From Winogradskyella wandonensis (GTDB taxonomy: Bacteria > Bacteroidota > Bacteroidia > Flavobacteriales > Flavobacteriaceae), in assembly GCF_004346845.1 (NCBI RefSeq), contig NZ_SMGI01000002.1:434001-498000 (forward strand): a stretch of DNA of 64,000 nucleotides, given 5' to 3'. Below, in pieces: positions 35,479 through 43,695 of the stretch (positions within the stretch are counted from its first letter, which is position 1; every line of letters starts with the position of its first letter). The notes under the pieces were generated by a model that had not been told where the DNA came from, searched no databases, and worked only from the letters and a program-made list of their open reading frames with translations. The position numbers and the translations under genes are program-made.

Positions 35479-36486
35479 ATGAACAGAAGAAAATTTTTAA
35501 AAAATACGTCGTTAACAGGAGTTGGATTAGCCGTTGGCTCATCTATCGTGTCGTGTGATGATGCTGCTCAAGGTAAACCTATTCAACAAAAAGTCAATTC
35601 AGAATCAAAAGCTATTTTACCTGTCATCGTTGCCACGTGGCACGTTGAAGCAGCAACCGCTAAAGCGATGGACGTATTACAATCTGGAGGTACGGCACTC
35701 GATGCTGTAGAAGAAGGTTGCAAAATAGAAGAAGCTAACGAAAAAGGGCAATCTGTGGGTAAAGGCGGTTTACCAGACCGCGAAGGTAATGTGACTCTTG
35801 ATGCTTGTATAATGGACGACAAAGGAAATTGTGGTGCCGTTGTTTATTTAAAAGACATAAAGCACGCTGTTTCTGTTGCACGAAAAGTTATGGAAGATAC
35901 ACCGCATGTGATGCTTGCTGGTGAAGGCGCAAAACAATTTGCCTTAGAAAGCGGTTTTGAAGCTGAAGATTTATTAACCGAAGCTTCTAAAAAAGCCTGG
36001 GAAAAATGGAAAGTTGAAGCGAAGTACAAACCCATTATTAATATCGAAAACCATGATACTATAGGCATGCTCGCCGTAGATAAAAATGGAACTATTTCTG
36101 GAGCATGTACAACAAGTGGCTTAGCCTATAAAATGAATGGTCGCATAGGTGACTCTCCAATTATAGGTTCAGGATTATTTGTAGATAACGAAGTTGGTGG
36201 TGCTACTGCTACTGGACTTGGTGAAGAAGTTGTAAAAACCGTTGGAAGCTTTTTAATTGTAGAACTCATGCGTCAAGGTAAAACTCCACAAGAGGCCTGT
36301 GAAGAAGCTATTGGGCGTATCGTAAACAAACCCGGGAAAAACTATAAAGATTTTCAGATTGGCTATATCGCCGTCAATAAAAAGGGTGAAACAGGTTGCT
36401 ATTCCATACACCAGTATTTTAGTATGACCAAATACCAAGATGGTGAAAACAAGCAGATACAGTCAGATTTTTTTAATAAAACTTAA
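35479..36486 (+). CDS. N4-(beta-N-acetylglucosaminyl)-L-asparaginase (glycosylasparaginase)
   Basis: Ntn-hydrolase that cuts the GlcNAc-Asn bond, the last step of N-glycoprotein breakdown. The 335 residues start with a Tat-like signal (NRRKFLK) followed by VSC, possibly also a lipobox at Cys26. The autocleavage site is HDTIGM with Thr194 as the new N-terminal nucleophile. The small subunit carries GACTTSGLAYKMNGRIGDSP, which holds substrate-binding residues. Elizabethkingia meningoseptica has the well-studied homologue. It completes the enzyme set of this locus. Its 3' end overlaps the convergent aldehyde dehydrogenase gene by 4 nt. Confidence 0.95.
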   Translation: MNRRKFLKNTSLTGVGLAVGSSIVSCDDAAQGKPIQQKVNSESKAILPVIVATWHVEAATAKAMDVLQSGGTALDAVEEGCKIEEANEKGQSVGKGGLPDREGNVTLDACIMDDKGNCGAVVYLKDIKHAVSVARKVMEDTPHVMLAGEGAKQFALESGFEAEDLLTEASKKAWEKWKVEAKYKPIINIENHDTIGMLAVDKNGTISGACTTSGLAYKMNGRIGDSPIIGSGLFVDNEVGGATATGLGEEVVKTVGSFLIVELMRQGKTPQEACEEAIGRIVNKPGKNYKDFQIGYIAVNKKGETGCYSIHQYFSMTKYQDGENKQIQSDFFNKT

Positions 36487-37895
36487 AACCACTTAACAGT
36501 AAACCTTGCAATTTTTTCTTTATAATTTGTATAAGGAGGAAATAGCAATTCTGCAATTCCAAATGTATGTTGCTTAACAACTGCTCTCTCATTACTAAAG
36601 GCTTTAAAGCCATAATAGCCATGCGATTTTCCAATACCACTATTATTTATACCTCCAAAGGGTAAATTGTGATTTGAATAATGAATAATATTATTATTAA
36701 TACATGTGCCTCCAGCTTTTGTATGATTCAATATCTTTTTAATATTCTTTTTACTCTTGCTATAGATGTAAAGCGCTAACGGACGTTCTTTTTCTTTAAT
36801 ATAGTCGATAGCTTCATCTAAGGTTTTATAAGTAACTATTGGATAAATTGGACCAAAAATTTCCTCTTCTAATAATGAAGCATCATCGCTTAAATCAGAA
36901 ACTATAGTTGGGTCAATATACTTATTGTCTTTATTAGAATTTGCACCACTATTTATCGTTGCATTTTTTGATTTCGCATCATCTAAATGCGCATTAAGGC
37001 GGTTAAAATGTTTTGTCGTAACAATGCGTCCATAAGAATCTGAAGTTTCAGGATTCTCCCCATAATATTCTTTTAACCATGATTTACACTCTTTAATAAA
37101 TGCATCTTTTACTGTTTCATCTACAAGTGCATAATCTGGAGAGACACAAATCTGTCCACAGTTCATAAATTTTCCCCACATGATTTTTTTTGCGGCAGCT
37201 TTTAGATTTGCAGTTTCATCAATTATAGTTGGTGATTTTCCGCCGAGTTCTAAGGTAACAGAAGCAAGATGCTCAGCCGCAGCCTTCATAACAATTTTAC
37301 CAACCACTGGTGAACCCGTGAAAAAAATATGATTAAATGGGAGTTGTAGCAACTGTGTTGCTGTCTCTACTTTGCCTTCCACCAACGCCACTTCATCTTC
37401 TGTAAAAACAGTTTCAACTATGGTCTTCATCAAGGCTGAAGAGTGTGGCGTCATTTCCGACGGTTTTATAATAACCGTATTTCCAGCTGCAATGGCAGAT
37501 ACTAATGGCCCAAAAGTTAAATTGAAAGGAAAATTCCATGGCGAAATAATTAAACACACGCCTTTAGCTTCATATTTTATATAAGATGAAGAGCCGAGCA
37601 TAGACAAGGGTGTTTTAACCTTTTTATTACGCATCCATTTATGTAGGTATTTTTTTGCATGCTTAATATCGCCTACAATTTGATAGATTTCGGTCATTTC
37701 AGTCTCTACCACAGGTTTGCCTAAATCTTTCTTAAGCGCATCTTTAATATCGTTTCTAAATGTTACTTCTACTGCTCGTTGAATTGCATCTAACTTCTGT
37801 AATCGCTCATTATAGGTACTATTAGCTACTTTAAACTGATTCGCTTTTTGATTAAAAAACAATTTATAATATGGGTTTTCGGGGGATGTCTTCAT
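36483..37895 (-). CDS. Aldehyde dehydrogenase (class 3-like)
   Basis: NAD(P)-dependent oxidation of an aldehyde to the acid. The 470 residues match the class 3/fatty-aldehyde group: SPWNFPFNLTFGPL, VTLELGGKSP with the general base Glu, and NCGQICVSPDY with catalytic Cys250. The C-terminal HTFGIAELLFPPYTNYKEK is also typical of this group, where the end of the protein is often membrane-associated. Substrate is not evident. The gene is convergent with glycosylasparaginase and divergent from the small secreted protein at 38069. A 16-bp palindrome (37948-37963) lies 53 nt before its start. Confidence 0.93.
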   Translation of the reverse strand: MKTSPENPYYKLFFNQKANQFKVANSTYNERLQKLDAIQRAVEVTFRNDIKDALKKDLGKPVVETEMTEIYQIVGDIKHAKKYLHKWMRNKKVKTPLSMLGSSSYIKYEAKGVCLIISPWNFPFNLTFGPLVSAIAAGNTVIIKPSEMTPHSSALMKTIVETVFTEDEVALVEGKVETATQLLQLPFNHIFFTGSPVVGKIVMKAAAEHLASVTLELGGKSPTIIDETANLKAAAKKIMWGKFMNCGQICVSPDYALVDETVKDAFIKECKSWLKEYYGENPETSDSYGRIVTTKHFNRLNAHLDDAKSKNATINSGANSNKDNKYIDPTIVSDLSDDASLLEEEIFGPIYPIVTYKTLDEAIDYIKEKERPLALYIYSKSKKNIKKILNHTKAGGTCINNNIIHYSNHNLPFGGINNSGIGKSHGYYGFKAFSNERAVVKQHTFGIAELLFPPYTNYKEKIARFTVKWF

Positions 37896-37947
37896 TTTAT
37901 ATTCCTGATTTTAAAGGGCTACGGACTAAAATTGTGCATTTCGTCGA

Positions 37948-37963
37948 TGTTTTGTACAAAACA
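37948..37963. promoter_or_regulatory. 16-bp perfect palindrome, candidate operator
   Basis: TGTTTTGTACAAAACA is perfectly symmetric and sits in the divergent intergenic region between the aldehyde dehydrogenase (start 37895) and the small secreted gene (start 38069). The size and symmetry suit a dimeric repressor site. No regulator gene is adjacent. Confidence 0.45.
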
Positions 37964-38068
37964 GTTCCATTTAACTAAAAGTGATAGGGGTTCGTCTAAA
38001 AATTTCGCGTTTTAGTATAAACGTGTTGTTTATTTGTGCTGTTGTTAAAAGTAATAACAATTAATCAA

Positions 38069-38326
38069 ATGAAAAACTTAATTCTAATAGTAGCATTCTT
38101 AACCTTACCACTTTTAGGGTTTGCAGAGGCTCATACACCTGCAAGTGCTAGTACTACAGAATTGGTTTCTATTAAAAAAATTGAAGACGTTACTCCTAGA
38201 AAAGTAAAAGCTGCAAGAAACTCTAAAGTTCTTGAAGTTAATTACAAAAAGAGTAATGACATTATAAGCATAAAAGCGTATCGCAAAAGTCTAAAAGACA
38301 AAGTGCGAAGAGAGAGATTGTGCTAA
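38069..38326 (+). CDS. Small secreted basic protein of unknown function
   Basis: An 85-residue protein starting at the ATG at 38069, which opens a signal peptide (MKNLILIVAFLTLPLLGFAE). The mature part is short, Lys/Arg-rich and ends RRERLC with a single cysteine. No domain is recognised. A strong terminator follows 28 nt later, which supports this being a real transcribed unit. A one-mismatch -7 box, TTTATTTG, lies at 38029-38036. It could be a periplasmic or surface peptide; function is open. Confidence 0.6.
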   Translation: MKNLILIVAFLTLPLLGFAEAHTPASASTTELVSIKKIEDVTPRKVKAARNSKVLEVNYKKSNDIISIKAYRKSLKDKVRRERLC

Positions 38327-38354
38327 GCACATAATTTAGTTTTAAATCGTTATT

Positions 38355-38388
38355 AATCCTTTTGTCGCAAGATGAAAGGATTTTTTTT
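38355..38388 (+). terminator. Terminator of the small secreted gene
   Basis: Stem AATCCTTT (38355-38362) with AAAGGATT (38375-38382), 12-nt loop, followed by a run of T on the plus strand. Confidence 0.8.
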
Positions 38389-38391
38389 AAC

Positions 38392-38424
38392 AAAAAAGCC
38401 CTTCCAAATCTGGAAGGGCTTTTT
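38392..38424 (-). terminator. Terminator of the RNase E/G gene
   Basis: A perfect 14-bp stem AAAAAGCCCTTCCA / TGGAAGGGCTTTTT (38393-38406 and 38411-38424) with an AATC loop. It is U-flanked on both strands but lies 12 nt after the rng stop on the minus strand, next to the oppositely facing terminator. Confidence 0.88.
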
Positions 38425-38435
38425 ACTAATAGATA

Positions 38436-39983
38436 TTATTTGATTTTGTTACCATTTTTATCGAAAAAATGATATTCAAGATAAGTGTAAGCATCTCTAG
38501 GTAAAACTTTTACCCATTTTTTGTGTTCAAAAAACCACTTTGAACGTACAGATGGAAACCCTTTGGTTAGAAAGGCCGCTATAAAAGGATGTGCGTGCAA
38601 TGCTACTTTTTTATAGTCTTTTTGTTTAAAAATCCGCTCTAAGTCTTGGCTCATTCGCTCTACGACTTTTATCGGTGCTTCGATTTCGTCACCACCAACA
38701 GTATTAGGATTTATCTCTTTTGTTTTAATATTACGCTCTGGCCTAACGCGCTGTCTGGTTATTTGCACTAATCCAAACTTACTCGGCGGTAATATTTTAT
38801 GCTTTGCTTTATCATCTTTCATTTCTTCACGAAGATGATTGTAAAGGGCTTTTCGGTTTTCTGCTCTACCCATATCGATAAAATCAATAACAATAATTCC
38901 ACCCATATCACGTAAGCGCAATTGGCGCGCTATTTCTGTAGCAGAGATTAAATTAACTTCTAAAGCCGTGTCTTCTTGGTTTTTCTCTTTGTTAGAGCGA
39001 TTTCCACTGTTTACATCTATAACATGAAGTGCTTCGGTATGTTCTATTACCAAATATGCGCCCTTTGCCATTGAAACCGTTCTACCAAATGATGTTTTAA
39101 TTTGGCGCTCGATTCCGAATTTTTCAAAAATGGGCATTCCATTTTTATAGAATTTTACAATAGATTCCTTTTTTGGTGCAATTTGATGCACATAATCTTT
39201 TACTTGCTCATACAATGCTTCATCATTTACGTGAATGCCTGAGAATGAATCATTGAAAATATCCCTTAAAATCGAGGATGCTTTGTTCATTTCTCCCAAC
39301 ACTTTTGTAGGATGATGGGCTTTGTAGAGTTTTTTGCACATTGCTGTCCATCTGTTCAGCAAACTTTGCAAATCACTATCAATTTCTGCTACTTTTTTAC
39401 CTTCGGCTACAGTACGAATAATAACACCGAAACCTTTTGGTGTAATACTTTTTACCAAACGTTTTAGGCGGTCTTTTTCTTCTTGAGATTCTATTTTCTG
39501 AGAAACAGATATACGATTAGAAAAAGGAACTAAAACAATATAGCGACCTGCAATAGACAGTTCTGAACTTATACGAGGTCCTTTAGTAGAAATTGGTTCT
39601 TTTACAACTTGTACCAATAGTGATTGGTTGGACTTAATGGCTTCTGCAATTTTACCATGCTTGTCTAAATCTTTTTCAAAAGGAAAGTTTTTTAAAGAGT
39701 AATCTCTTAATTTCCCTGTGCTTACACGTTTAGTGAATTTTAAAAGAGAAGGGAGTTGCGGACCTAAATCGTGATAATGCAAAAACGCATCTTTTTCGTA
39801 GCCAACGTTTACGAAGGCTGCATTTAGTCCAGGTATAACTTTACGTATTTTGGCAATAAAAATATCACCTACTGCAAAGTTGTTATCCTCTTCATCTTTG
39901 TGCAATTCAATAAGTTTTCCATCTTTTAATAAGGCAAAATCAACAATATCCGAACTTGATCTTACGATTAATTCCTTGTTCAT
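38436..39983 (-). CDS. rng: Ribonuclease E/G family protein
   Basis: Single-strand-specific endoribonuclease for rRNA maturation and mRNA decay. The 515 residues contain an S1 domain (about 38-120, with FVNVGYEKDAFLHYHDLG), an RNase H-like/5' sensor region, and the DNase I-like catalytic region. Two metal-binding aspartates lie in VIDVNSG and VIDFIDM. After ITRQRVRPE the usual zinc-link CPxCxG is absent, and the protein has a single cysteine elsewhere. It therefore cannot form the zinc-bridged dimer of E. coli RNase E in the same way. A C-terminal small domain follows. The upstream region 39984-40145 is rich in inverted repeats that may control its expression. Confidence 0.94.
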   Translation of the reverse strand: MNKELIVRSSSDIVDFALLKDGKLIELHKDEEDNNFAVGDIFIAKIRKVIPGLNAAFVNVGYEKDAFLHYHDLGPQLPSLLKFTKRVSTGKLRDYSLKNFPFEKDLDKHGKIAEAIKSNQSLLVQVVKEPISTKGPRISSELSIAGRYIVLVPFSNRISVSQKIESQEEKDRLKRLVKSITPKGFGVIIRTVAEGKKVAEIDSDLQSLLNRWTAMCKKLYKAHHPTKVLGEMNKASSILRDIFNDSFSGIHVNDEALYEQVKDYVHQIAPKKESIVKFYKNGMPIFEKFGIERQIKTSFGRTVSMAKGAYLVIEHTEALHVIDVNSGNRSNKEKNQEDTALEVNLISATEIARQLRLRDMGGIIVIDFIDMGRAENRKALYNHLREEMKDDKAKHKILPPSKFGLVQITRQRVRPERNIKTKEINPNTVGGDEIEAPIKVVERMSQDLERIFKQKDYKKVALHAHPFIAAFLTKGFPSVRSKWFFEHKKWVKVLPRDAYTYLEYHFFDKNGNKIK

Positions 39984-40050
39984 AATGTTAATTTATATCC
40001 ATCCCTTAATTGAGATAGACGGATTTTACTTAATTATTTGACACAGGATG

Positions 40051-40138
40051 TTCCGATTAAATTATCGGAAATTCCAACAAATTAATAGGTGTACTCTATT
40101 AAATAGCACCTATAATTCTATATCAAAGAACGTTCTTT
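40051..40138. promoter_or_regulatory. Cluster of inverted repeats upstream of rng
   Basis: Three symmetric elements occur in 88 bp: TTCCGAT/ATCGGAA (40051-40070); a stem ATAGGTG/CACCTAT with inner CTATT/AATAG (40085-40113); and the 14-bp palindrome AAAGAACGTTCTTT (40125-40138). They lie between the small basic protein's terminator and rng, so they are probably in the rng promoter/leader. No clear -7 box was found here. Confidence 0.45.
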
Positions 40139-40145
40139 TAAAACC

Positions 40146-40173
40146 GAAAAAAGTAGCTTTATCAACTACTTTT
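40146..40173 (-). terminator. Terminator after the small basic protein gene
   Basis: Stem AAAAGTAG / CTACTTTT (40149-40156 and 40166-40173) with a 9-nt loop and a U run on the minus strand, 6 nt after the stop codon. Confidence 0.7.
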
Positions 40174-40179
40174 ATCGAT

Positions 40180-40269
40180 TTATTTTTTCTTGTGACGATT
40201 AGCGCGTCTACGTTTTTTACGCTTATGCGTCGCTACCTTGTGTCTTTTACGTTTTTTACCACTTGGCAT
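40180..40269 (-). CDS. 29-residue highly basic protein, probably ribosome-associated
   Basis: The ATG complementary to 40267-40269 opens a 29-codon frame ending TAA at 40180-40182. The peptide starts MPSGKKRKRHKVATHKRKK and continues with Arg, His and Lys to the end; about two thirds of the residues are basic. I recall near-identical short proteins in many flavobacteria beside HU and RNase E/G. Composition suggests binding to rRNA as a ribosomal or assembly protein, but no function can be read from sequence. It starts 40 nt after the HU stop and is followed by its own terminator, so HU and this gene are probably cotranscribed. It is too short for usual gene-finding cut-offs. Confidence 0.8.
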   Translation of the reverse strand: MPSGKKRKRHKVATHKRKKRRRANRHKKK

Positions 40270-40309
40270 AAATAATTCGTTTTTTTAGATTAATATTTTA
40301 CTTAATATT

Positions 40310-40600
40310 TTAGTTCACCTCTACTTTAGCTTTTACACCTTCTAAAAAGATTTTAGCTGGCTTAAACGCTGGTATGTTGTGAGCTGGTATTTTTATTGTT
40401 GTATTCTTAGAGATATTACGACCTGTTTTTTCTGCTCTTGTTTTTATAATAAAGCTTCCAAAACCTCTTAAATATACATTGTCTCCGCTCTCTAAAGATG
40501 TCTTTACTTCGTCCATGAAAGATTCTACTGTAGCTTGTACATCACCTTTTTCAATTCCTAATTTATCAGAAATTTTAGCTACTAAATCTGCTTTTGTCAT
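40310..40600 (-). CDS. HU/IHF-family DNA-binding protein
   Basis: Nucleoid protein of 96 residues that bends DNA. The N-terminal helices begin MTKADLVAKISDKLGIEKG. The beta-arm region carries the signature LRGFGSFIIKTRAEKTGRNI, and the arm tip PAHNIPAFKPA contains the intercalating Pro. The C-terminal helix is intact. It has a good promoter at 40642-40673 and is followed by the small basic protein gene. Confidence 0.95.
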   Translation of the reverse strand: MTKADLVAKISDKLGIEKGDVQATVESFMDEVKTSLESGDNVYLRGFGSFIIKTRAEKTGRNISKNTTIKIPAHNIPAFKPAKIFLEGVKAKVEVN

Positions 40601-40641
40601 TTTACTTAATTATTTGTGTTACTATTATTTATAAGGGGTTG

Positions 40642-40673
40642 CAAATATATGTAATTTAATTTCAATATTTCAA
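40642..40673 (-). promoter_or_regulatory. Promoter of the HU gene
   Basis: On the minus strand, TTG at 40671-40673, 21 nt spacing and TATATTTG at 40642-40649. This leaves a leader of about 35 nt before the HU start at 40600. Confidence 0.7.
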
Positions 40674-40707
40674 ACGTAATTCATTAAAATTTAAGCGGAT
40701 ATAGTTT

Positions 40708-40715
40708 TATGTTTG
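40708..40715 (+). promoter_or_regulatory. Candidate -7 box of mutY-ssb-gldE-gldD
   Basis: TATGTTTG matches TAnnTTTG exactly and lies 22 nt before the mutY ATG. No clear TTG is found at the expected -33 distance. Confidence 0.5.
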
Positions 40716-40737
40716 CACAGTTCTACACTATTTCTAA

Positions 40738-41778
40738 ATGGATTTTACAACAAACATAATTAATTGGTATTCAGAACATAAAAGAGATTTACCTTGGCGC
40801 AAAACCACTAATCCATACTATATTTGGTTATCAGAAATTATCTTACAACAAACACAAGTAAAACAAGGGTTACCTTATTACCAAGCTTTTGTAGATACAT
40901 TTCCTACCATATTTGATCTTGCCAAAAGTGATGAACAAGGCGTTCTGAAATTATGGCAAGGTTTGGGCTACTATTCCAGAGCACGAAACCTTCATTATAC
41001 GGCTAAATATGTTGCTAATGAGTTAGACGGCAAATTTCCAGATACTTACAACGATATCATAAAACTTAAAGGCATAGGTGATTATACAGCAAGCGCCATA
41101 GCTTCCATTGCCTTTGGCGAAGTTGCAGCTGTAGTAGATGGGAATGTTTACCGTGTTCTGTCTCGATTTTTCGGAATTGAAACACCTATAAATTCTACAA
41201 AGGGCATAAAAGAGTTTAAAGCTTTAGCCACAGAATTGATAGATAAAAAACGCCCTGCAGAATTCAATCAAGCCATTATGGAGTTTGGAGCACAACAATG
41301 TAAACCAAAAAATCCTTATTGTATTGTTTGCCCGCTACAATCTGCTTGTGTAGCATTTCAGAAAAATAAGATTTCCGAGTTGCCTGTAAAACTTAAGAAA
41401 ACTAAAGTTAGACATCGCTATTTTAATTATTTAGTTATTATAGATAAATTAAAAAATATTATAGTTGAGCAACGCAAAGGAAAAGGCATATGGCAGAATT
41501 TATATCAGTTTCCGCTAATAGAAACCGAAAAAAGTTTATCCATTGAAGCTTTTGAAGAAGTAGCGGAAAAGCATAGACTTCTAAAAAATGTTGATTACGA
41601 TTTAAGTCTCTATAATGAGACTGACGTAGTTCATAAATTGTCACACCAACACTTACATACCAAGTTTTGGATTATAAGCACAGACCAACCCTATAAAAAT
41701 GCTATTTCTATAAAAGAATTGAAAGCGTATCCTGTACCTACTTTAATCAGCGAATTTATTTCCAAATTCAAATTTTGA
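40738..41778 (+). CDS. mutY: A/G-specific adenine DNA glycosylase
   Basis: Removes adenine mispaired with 8-oxoguanine. The 346 residues show the HhH-GPD glycosylase core: SEIILQQTQV with catalytic Glu33, the hairpin LKGIGDYTASA, and VVDGNVYRV with catalytic Asp134. A [4Fe-4S] loop at Cys188, 195, 198 and 204 has the canonical C-x6-C-x2-C-x5-C spacing. A C-terminal NUDIX-like domain recognises 8-oxoG. It heads the conserved flavobacterial cluster mutY-ssb-gldE-gldD. Confidence 0.97.
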   Translation: MDFTTNIINWYSEHKRDLPWRKTTNPYYIWLSEIILQQTQVKQGLPYYQAFVDTFPTIFDLAKSDEQGVLKLWQGLGYYSRARNLHYTAKYVANELDGKFPDTYNDIIKLKGIGDYTASAIASIAFGEVAAVVDGNVYRVLSRFFGIETPINSTKGIKEFKALATELIDKKRPAEFNQAIMEFGAQQCKPKNPYCIVCPLQSACVAFQKNKISELPVKLKKTKVRHRYFNYLVIIDKLKNIIVEQRKGKGIWQNLYQFPLIETEKSLSIEAFEEVAEKHRLLKNVDYDLSLYNETDVVHKLSHQHLHTKFWIISTDQPYKNAISIKELKAYPVPTLISEFISKFKF

Positions 41779-41861
41779 AATCACCCTATTCTTATTTTTA
41801 TTATTTTTAAAGAAGAGAATTAAAAAGTTTAATTTTGTAAGCTAATAAATTAAAAGAAATT

Positions 41862-42314
41862 ATGTCAGGAACGCTAAATAAAGTAATGCTCATTGGCCAT
41901 TTGGGAGACGAAGTAAAGATGCACTACTTTGATGATAAAAATTGTGTTGGCCGATTTCCGTTAGCAACTAACGAAACCTATATAAACAGACAAACAAACG
42001 AGCGTGTTTCTAATACCGAATGGCATAATATAGTGGTTAGAAATAAGGCTGCAGAAATATGCGAAAAATATCTAAGTAAAGGTGATAAAGTTTACATCGA
42101 AGGTCGCATTAAAACACGTAAATGGACAGACGATAAAGGCATGGAACGCTATTCTACAGAAATTCAATGTACGGATTTTACGTTTTTGACTAATAAAAAC
42201 GAACAGCAGACTGGCGGCTCACCATCTTCGCAGAATACACCAAATTCATCTGAAGCTTCTAAACCATCGATAGACACATCTTTAATTGATGATAATGACG
42301 ATTTACCATTTTAG
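41862..42314 (+). CDS. ssb: Single-stranded DNA-binding protein
   Basis: A 150-residue SSB with an OB fold over residues 1-110 (NKVMLIGHLGDEVKMH, TEWHNIVV, KGDKVYIEGRIKTRKW) and a Ser/Pro/Asn-rich linker. The acidic tip DDNDDLPF recruits partner proteins. TAATTTTG at 41830-41837 is a consensus -7 box 24 nt before the ATG, so ssb can be transcribed independently of mutY, 83 nt upstream. Confidence 0.97.
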   Translation: MSGTLNKVMLIGHLGDEVKMHYFDDKNCVGRFPLATNETYINRQTNERVSNTEWHNIVVRNKAAEICEKYLSKGDKVYIEGRIKTRKWTDDKGMERYSTEIQCTDFTFLTNKNEQQTGGSPSSQNTPNSSEASKPSIDTSLIDDNDDLPF

Positions 42315-42339
42315 TTTATTGTAATTCTATTTGTTTATT

Positions 42340-43647
42340 TTGGATCCCGAACCCAGTATATATTTTATAAACCTTATAGCATTTAACAGCTCTTTAGCTG
42401 TGAGTATCTTTGCATTAATACTTCTACTGATATGTTCTGCTTTAATATCTGGCGCAGAAGTTGCGCTTTTCTCATTAACAAAAACGGATATTAATAAGGC
42501 ATCCGAGGAACATTCTAGTAAGATAGCCTTAATTGTTTCTCTTTTAGAACGTCCAAAGAAATTATTAGCTACTATTCTTGTGGCTAACAATTTTATCAAT
42601 ATTGCTATTGTCATTCTGTTTGCATACATCGGAGAGTTTTTATTTAGTTCTATAAATAGTCCTATTTTTAGATTTCTACTCGAGGTTGTATCTGCAACAT
42701 TCTTAATTCTATTGTTTGGTGAAATTATTCCAAAGATTTATGCTAGCCGTAATAGTCTAAAATTTTCTATAGCCTTGGCTAAGCCACTAAAAGTCTTAGA
42801 TGTCGTTTTTTCTCCTGTTAGCATGCCCTTGAGGTATATTACCATTCAAATTCAAAAAAAATTAGGTAAACAGAAATCCAATATCAGTGTTGATCAATTA
42901 TCACAAGCATTAGAACTTACTGACGATAACGATACTACCAAAGAAGAACAGCAAATATTACAGAGTATTGTTTCTTTTGGCAACACGGATACCAAACAGG
43001 TAATGCGCCCCAGAATGGATATTTTTGCTGTTAATATCGAGGCTAAATTCAATACAATCATTCCAGAAATTATTAATAATGGTTATTCCCGAATCCCAGT
43101 ATTTAAAGAAAGCATAGACACTGTTGTTGGTATACTATATGTTAAAGATTTATTGCCTCATATTAACAAAAAAACGTTCGATTGGACATCTATTTTACGA
43201 GAGCCTTTTTTTGTTCCAGAGAACAAAAAGCTTGATGACTTGATGCAAGAATTTCAGACAAAAAAGGTACATCTTGCTGTTGTCGTTGATGAGTATGGCG
43301 GAACTTCTGGTGTCGTATCTTTAGAGGATATTATTGAAGAAATTGTAGGAGATATAAGTGATGAGTATGATGTAGATGATTTAAATTTTACCAAACTAGA
43401 CAATCATAACTATAGATTCGATGGCAAGACCCAGCTTAAAGACATCTATAAAATCTTATCCTTAGAGGATTTTACATCTTTTGAAGCAAAAAAGGGCGAA
43501 GCCGAAACCATTGCTGGTTTTGTTCTAGAAATTTCGGGAGGTTTTCCGAAAGTCGGTAGTAAAATAAATTTTGAAAATTACGTTTTTACAGTAGAGGCTA
43601 TAGAAAAAAAACGCATTAAGCAGATTAAGTTAACGCTTCTAGATTAG
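42340..43647 (+). CDS. gldE: Gliding motility-associated protein GldE
   Basis: Membrane protein of the CorC/CNNM group needed, with GldD, for flavobacterial gliding and type IX secretion. The 435 residues have a DUF21 transmembrane domain (about 15-180), a CBS pair (about 200-335, with VMRPRMDI, SRIPVF and VDEYGGTSGVVSLEDIIEEIVG) and a C-terminal CorC/HlyC domain. No ATG exists near the 5' end. The most family-like start is TTG at 42340 (MDPEPS...), 25 nt after the ssb stop; a TTG at 42331 is the alternative. Cotranscription with ssb and gldD is likely. Confidence 0.92.
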   Translation: MDPEPSIYFINLIAFNSSLAVSIFALILLLICSALISGAEVALFSLTKTDINKASEEHSSKIALIVSLLERPKKLLATILVANNFINIAIVILFAYIGEFLFSSINSPIFRFLLEVVSATFLILLFGEIIPKIYASRNSLKFSIALAKPLKVLDVVFSPVSMPLRYITIQIQKKLGKQKSNISVDQLSQALELTDDNDTTKEEQQILQSIVSFGNTDTKQVMRPRMDIFAVNIEAKFNTIIPEIINNGYSRIPVFKESIDTVVGILYVKDLLPHINKKTFDWTSILREPFFVPENKKLDDLMQEFQTKKVHLAVVVDEYGGTSGVVSLEDIIEEIVGDISDEYDVDDLNFTKLDNHNYRFDGKTQLKDIYKILSLEDFTSFEAKKGEAETIAGFVLEISGGFPKVGSKINFENYVFTVEAIEKKRIKQIKLTLLD

Positions 43648-43695
43648 ATCAAACGTTTAATAAAAAACAGCTTCTCACTTCCGTGGGAATTACAT

